DNA from: JABDBK01 sp964453575
GTDB taxonomy: Bacteria > Pseudomonadota > Gammaproteobacteria > DSM-16500
Length of the DNA: 24,796 nucleotides
NCBI GenBank assembly: GCA_964453575.1
Contig: CAYVRW010000027.1
Location: 1-24,796 of the forward strand
Direction of reading: 5' to 3'
Shown here: positions 21,565-24,796 of the stretch, piece by piece
How positions within the stretch are numbered: the stretch's first letter is position 1
Layout of the letters: each line of letters begins with the position of its first letter
The notes under the pieces: model-generated
What the model saw: the letters and a program-made list of their open reading frames with translations, nothing else
Told to the model about the DNA's origin: nothing
Database searches by the model: none
Program-made: the position numbers and the translations under genes

Positions 21565-22851
21565 TTAAGGACTTTTTGGTGGTGTTGGCTTGGGTAAGAA
21601 ACTGTATATTTTATCAACCAACGTTTGATCAATCTTTGAAAAAAGTCCCAAACCTTTAGTGGGGTCGGCTTTTTTAATACAAACTAAAAAAGGTTTCTTT
21701 TGTAATTCAAGTTGATGATCAATTTCTTTTAAGAATTTTTCGAATGCTGCTTGGTCACGTCTTTTTGTATAGAGAAACTGTTTCATTTCTTTACCGAATC
21801 TATCGGCGTGCTTAAGAATCATATCGAAAATATTTTGATTGAATCCTAATGAGCAAGACAAAAGAACCATTATGTCATTTATACTATCGATATCATTAGC
21901 ATGTCTTCTAAGGCGAAGTTTATTATCTTTGTTAAAAAGCTCTTCTTTATACTCTTCGTTGTTTTCTTTTGCTCTTTTTCTATTAATTTCATCCTCTTTC
22001 TTTAACATTTGCAAGGTAGTACCTATAGATACGATACTATTGTCATCTAATAATAAAAGTTCAATATGTTCTTGATCAAAAATTCCCGCTCTAGCCAAAA
22101 AAACTATCTGGATAGCAAAACCATGAACATATTGAGGGGAACATCGAGATAATGTATTCATTATTTCAGAAGTAAGAAATTCGCTATTAGGATCTAGAAG
22201 CTTATCTGCACCTAAACATATTATTGCATCAGCAAATGCATAGGCATATTCTCCATACTTTGCTAATAAATCCTTAATTTGCGGAATATTCTTTTGATTT
22301 TCAAGAAAACCATGTTGTTCTAATTTTTTCATTGCTAGAAAAATTTTATAAGAATGTTGCGCGTGTTGAAGCAAATACTTTTCATGGAGGCATTCTTGAA
22401 GAAGGGGACTGGCTGACTTTAATTGACTCTTTGTTAAAGCAAGAGGAACTCCATGCGGTGCATTTTCAGTGAATGATGTTTTAAGCTCATTTGTATAATC
22501 TTTACTTAAAAATTCCCTTATATGTACAATCCAGGTAGAATTTTTTTCAATCCACATAAATAACATTTGGATACATTCAGGAGCATGCTCAGCATGTCGA
22601 ATCATGAATGCTTTGATATCTTGAATTCTCAGAAATTTTTCCATACCCTTTTGGTAATTTTCTTTAAAAAGAGATTCAAATTCAATACTGGCTAACGCAA
22701 GCTTATCAGCATGGGGAATACCTTGAATTAAGAACGCTTTTACACTTTCTCTATTATCTTCAGTAATCTTACCTGCTTCTTCTAACAGCTTTAATGCTGG
22801 AGCAATCTCTTGTTCTGGATCAACTTTAAATTCTTGTTGGGGTAATGCCAT
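21565..22851 (-). CDS. Large alpha-helical hypothetical protein
   Basis: The 428-residue product is almost wholly alpha-helical by composition, with repeated pieces of the form helix, turn, helix containing small motifs such as AFLIQGIPHADKLALA, AFMIRHAEHAPECIQMLF and LLLDDNSIVSIGTTL, which suggest an alpha-solenoid-like fold. A strongly charged segment (INRKRAKENNEEYKEELFNK) lies near 289-308. The C-terminus, LFSKIDQTLVDKIYSFLPKP, is a short F-box-like helix pattern, followed by TPPKSP. There is no signal peptide. I do not recognise a family. It is monocistronic, in the accessory segment next to rpoS. Large repeat-like helical proteins with such ends are common among effectors of Legionellales, but that is suggestion, not evidence. 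Confidence 0.68.
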   Translation of the reverse strand: MALPQQEFKVDPEQEIAPALKLLEEAGKITEDNRESVKAFLIQGIPHADKLALASIEFESLFKENYQKGMEKFLRIQDIKAFMIRHAEHAPECIQMLFMWIEKNSTWIVHIREFLSKDYTNELKTSFTENAPHGVPLALTKSQLKSASPLLQECLHEKYLLQHAQHSYKIFLAMKKLEQHGFLENQKNIPQIKDLLAKYGEYAYAFADAIICLGADKLLDPNSEFLTSEIMNTLSRCSPQYVHGFAIQIVFLARAGIFDQEHIELLLLDDNSIVSIGTTLQMLKKEDEINRKRAKENNEEYKEELFNKDNKLRLRRHANDIDSINDIMVLLSCSLGFNQNIFDMILKHADRFGKEMKQFLYTKRRDQAAFEKFLKEIDHQLELQKKPFLVCIKKADPTKGLGLFSKIDQTLVDKIYSFLPKPTPPKSP

Positions 22852-22957
22852 GTTCTATTCCTCGAGTTTGTTTCTGCTATTTGATCTATTGCCAATATTT
22901 TAAACGATTTTCGCTTAATTATATATAAATAGGATATGAGGTCAAATTATTAATCAG

Positions 22958-22971
22958 CCTGACCCCAAGAA
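22958..22971 (+). repeat. Dispersed CTGACCCCAAGAA repeat, copy 4
   Basis: CCTGACCCCAAGAA shares 13 bases exactly with copy 1. It lies in the 256-base gap between the 428-residue protein and rpoS; apart from this block and the candidate terminator at 23071-23091 I see nothing certain in the gap. Confidence 0.45.
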
Positions 22972-23070
22972 CTCCAGCGTATGTCAAAATCTATAATGAA
23001 TAAAATATACACAATATTTTTTGCACGAAGGTGTTATGAAAAACAACTATGACCGTACTTTTTAAAGCCA

Positions 23071-23091
23071 CTATAAACGGCCGGATTGTAG
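23071..23091 (-). terminator. Possible rpoS terminator
   Basis: Read on the minus strand, CTACAATCCGGCCGTTTATAG forms an imperfect hairpin with a six-pair outer stem (one G-T pair), followed by TGGCTTTTTAAAAAG. It lies 17 bases after the rpoS stop codon in the direction of transcription. The stem is interrupted, so efficiency is uncertain. Confidence 0.45.
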
Positions 23092-23107
23092 TTTAATAAA
23101 AATCCCG

Positions 23108-23953
23108 TTATCCCTCATGCGTAATCCCATGCTTTTTCATAATATCTCGTAATGTTTTAAGTGCATGGATCTGTATTTGACGAACACGTTCACGAGTCAC
23201 CCCCATCGCAGCACCTACTTCTTCCAAGGTGCCGCGTTCGTATCCCATTAAGCCAAAGCGTCGGCATAATATTTCACGTTGTTTTGGATTAAGTTCTTTA
23301 ATGCAAATTTCTAAATGTTCATTAAAGTGTTCATCAATAATGATGTTGGCCGGATTGCCTTCTTTTGTATCGGCGATAGCATCTACTAAAGGTCTGCCCG
23401 TAGTGTTTTCGTCACCTATTAATATGTCTAATGACACCATGTGTTCAGTAAGTTTTGAGATTTCTTTAACTTCGTTGATAGTTTTTTTCAGTTTTTTTGC
23501 GATTTCTTTTTCAGTAGGTGCGCGTTCTTGGGTTTTGAGAAGTTCGCGAGAGACAGTTAAATAAGCATTTAATTCACGAATAACATGAATAGGTAAACGT
23601 ATGGTGCGGCTTTGATTCATGATAGCACGCTCAATCGTTTGTTTAATCCACCATGTTGCATAAGTAGAGAAACGAAATCCTAAATCAGGGTCGTATTTTT
23701 CGACTGCGCGTAACAAACCTAGATTGCCTTCTTCGATGAGGTCTAAAAAATCAAGGCCGCGTTTTAAATACCTTCTTGCAATTTTAACGACTAAACGTAA
23801 ATTGCTTTCTATCATTTTTGCTCGCGCAACTTCGTCACCTTTTTGAATACGGTGTGCATATTCAACTTCTTCTTCAGCCGTCAATAAAGGTGTATAACCA
23901 ATTTCCGTTAAATAAAGAGTGGTAGGATCCACATTTCCTTCTTGTTTTGGCAT
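23108..23953 (-). CDS. rpoS: RNA polymerase sigma factor RpoS
   Basis: The 281-residue product directs RNA polymerase to stationary-phase and stress promoters. Region 1.2 is DPTTLYLTEIGYTPLLTAEE (9-28); region 2 is RLVVKIARRY...DLIEEGNLGLLRAVEKYDP through FSTYATWWIKQTIERAIMNQ (53-114); region 3 starts at TRTIRLP-like SRTIRLPIHVIRELNAYL; region 4 has the helix-turn-helix GTLEEVGAAMGVTRERVRQIQ. The sequence RTIRLPIH and RRFGLMGYE favour RpoS over RpoD or RpoH. It is about 50 residues shorter at the N-terminus than the 330-residue E. coli protein, which removes much of region 1.1. It starts 9 bases after nlpD with AAGGAAG upstream, the standard nlpD-rpoS order. Confidence 0.95.
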   Translation of the reverse strand: MPKQEGNVDPTTLYLTEIGYTPLLTAEEEVEYAHRIQKGDEVARAKMIESNLRLVVKIARRYLKRGLDFLDLIEEGNLGLLRAVEKYDPDLGFRFSTYATWWIKQTIERAIMNQSRTIRLPIHVIRELNAYLTVSRELLKTQERAPTEKEIAKKLKKTINEVKEISKLTEHMVSLDILIGDENTTGRPLVDAIADTKEGNPANIIIDEHFNEHLEICIKELNPKQREILCRRFGLMGYERGTLEEVGAAMGVTRERVRQIQIHALKTLRDIMKKHGITHEG

Positions 23954-23962
23954 ACATCTTCC

Positions 23963-24715
23963 TTACATTCTTTTTCCTAAATAAAGTAATGGATTGACAG
24001 GTTTTCCATAACGGCGTATTTCAAAATGCAGCATATCGCGCTGTGCTCCCGTGCTGCCAATAGTTGCTATTCTTTGCCCAGCCGTTACCCATTCTCCATC
24101 TTTGACTAAGGTGCTGTTATTGTGCGCGTAAGCTGTTAAAAACATGCTGTTATGTTTAATAATAATTAAATTTCCATAGCCGCGTAAACCATTGCCGCTG
24201 TAAACGATTTTTCCTGCAGCCGTTGCAAATACAGGGTCGCCGCGACGACCGGCAATATTAATGCCTTTGTTGGAGGATGAATATAAACCTAAGGTGCGTC
24301 CTTGCGCTGGCCAATGCCAATGTCTGACGATCGCAGCTGGCTCCCGTTCTATCACAGCAACAGGTGTTTTTTGCATGACAGGTTGTTCTATTGGTTTTTT
24401 AACTATTTCCGGTTTTTTTTGCGGCCTATGTTCAATTACCGGTTTTACTTGAGGTTTATTGCGGGTTAAATAAATCCATTGACCTGCGGTGATAGTATAA
24501 GGCGGTCGTATATTATTGCGTTTTGCAAGCACGCCATAGTCTAATCCATAACGCCAAGCAATAGAGTATAGCGTTTCATCAGGCCGTACTTTATGCATAC
24601 CTCTTTTCGGGATAGGTTCTATGATGCTAACATCTGTTACCGGCGCATAATTATCTTCAATCGTGATGCAAGAAGTGAGTGATAAGCATAATATTATTAA
24701 AACTAACCTATACAC
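23963..24715 (-). CDS. nlpD: NlpD-like lipoprotein, amidase activator
   Basis: The 250-residue product is a lipoprotein: hydrophobic start and lipobox LTSC with the acylated cysteine at C16. A LysM peptidoglycan-binding domain covers about 41-84 (HKVRPDETLYSIAWRYGLDY). A proline/lysine linker runs 85-130, and a LytM/M23 domain fills 133-246. Of the usual zinc ligands, the HxxxD positions are N149 and N153, so it cannot be an active peptidase; it matches NlpD/EnvC proteins that activate amidases for cell separation. H198 and H230 remain. Start is GTG at 24713-24715, overlapping the surE stop by 8 bases. rpoS follows 9 bases later. In E. coli the main rpoS promoter lies within nlpD; that was not traced here. 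Confidence 0.92.
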   Translation of the reverse strand: MYRLVLIILCLSLTSCITIEDNYAPVTDVSIIEPIPKRGMHKVRPDETLYSIAWRYGLDYGVLAKRNNIRPPYTITAGQWIYLTRNKPQVKPVIEHRPQKKPEIVKKPIEQPVMQKTPVAVIEREPAAIVRHWHWPAQGRTLGLYSSSNKGINIAGRRGDPVFATAAGKIVYSGNGLRGYGNLIIIKHNSMFLTAYAHNNSTLVKDGEWVTAGQRIATIGSTGAQRDMLHFEIRRYGKPVNPLLYLGKRM

Positions 24716-24796
24716 TGTTTGTTTCCTTGCCTATATCAATGGCTTTTACCCAACCTGATAATTGTTCAAACACTTCATAGTGGGTTAAATCAAGAT
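24708..24796 (-). CDS. surE: SurE C-terminal end (partial)
   Basis: A minus-strand frame runs in from the right edge and gives LDLTHYEVFEQLSGWVKAID followed by IGKETNSV and TAG at 24708-24710. The DLT.y...eqLs.W pattern near the end matches the C-terminus of SurE, a nucleoside-monophosphate phosphatase that in many gammaproteobacteria sits just upstream of (pcm-)nlpD-rpoS. Its end overlaps the nlpD start by 8 bases. With under 30 residues visible, the call depends partly on gene order; Pcm, the other expected neighbour, fits the residues less well. Confidence 0.65.
   Translation of the reverse strand, partial: LDLTHYEVFEQLSGWVKAIDIGKETNSV

Noticed and set aside
23036..23065. Nine-codon frame MKNNYDRTF with GAAGGTG upstream, in the gap before rpoS.
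   Set aside because: Very short, no promoter pairing or attenuator structure, and no gene follows on that strand; probably chance.

Overview
The window looks like part of an AT-rich gammaproteobacterial chromosome, most likely from the Legionellales (the group of Legionella, Coxiella, Rickettsiella and similar host-associated bacteria). This is an inference from three things. The conserved gene orders mreC-mreD-rng-yhdP and surE-nlpD-rpoS are gammaproteobacterial. The composition is AT-rich. Genes with eukaryote-like domains (a classical tyrosine phosphatase, a Fic-like protein, an ankyrin protein) sit between housekeeping blocks. No rRNA, tRNA, CRISPR array or intact transposase was seen.

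Layout. 1-5853 (+) is a tight envelope/RNA-processing operon: the mreC tail, mreD, rng and yhdP, with overlapping or nearly touching genes. 5813-7819 holds a convergent tyrosine-phosphatase-like gene, a 225 bp inverted-repeat element with TA ends that resembles a MITE, and a small exported protein. 7795-11111 (-) is a compact operon of metG, a soluble RnfB-like ferredoxin and a Fic-like gene 9 bases behind it.

11335-22851 is accessory DNA. It contains hypothetical proteins and several toxin-antitoxin loci: BrnT with a helix-turn-helix partner, VapBC, and Phd/VapC, plus an orphan AbrB-type antitoxin. It also has an ankyrin-repeat protein, a SAM methyltransferase whose 3' end is duplicated on the far side of the Phd/VapC module, two paralogous coiled-coil proteins with matching leaders, a DUF1328 membrane protein and a large alpha-helical protein. 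Relics (a paralogue tail, an ankyrin-repeat stub, a methyltransferase tail) and dispersed short repeats show repeated rearrangement. 23108-24796 (-) returns to conserved chromosome with rpoS, nlpD and the 3' end of surE.

How the genes relate. MreC/MreD shape the cell wall, YhdP belongs to the AsmA-like envelope lipid-transport group, NlpD activates cell-separation amidases, and RpoS runs the stationary-phase programme. The phosphatase-like, Fic-like and ankyrin proteins are candidate host-directed effectors by domain type only; no secretion signal was demonstrated. The best-supported unusual observations are a brnT promoter that predicts a leaderless mRNA with an operator inside the promoter, the duplicated gene end bracketing a toxin-antitoxin module, the coiled-coil paralogue pair with conserved leaders, and a 22 bp sequence repeated exactly in two intergenic regions.
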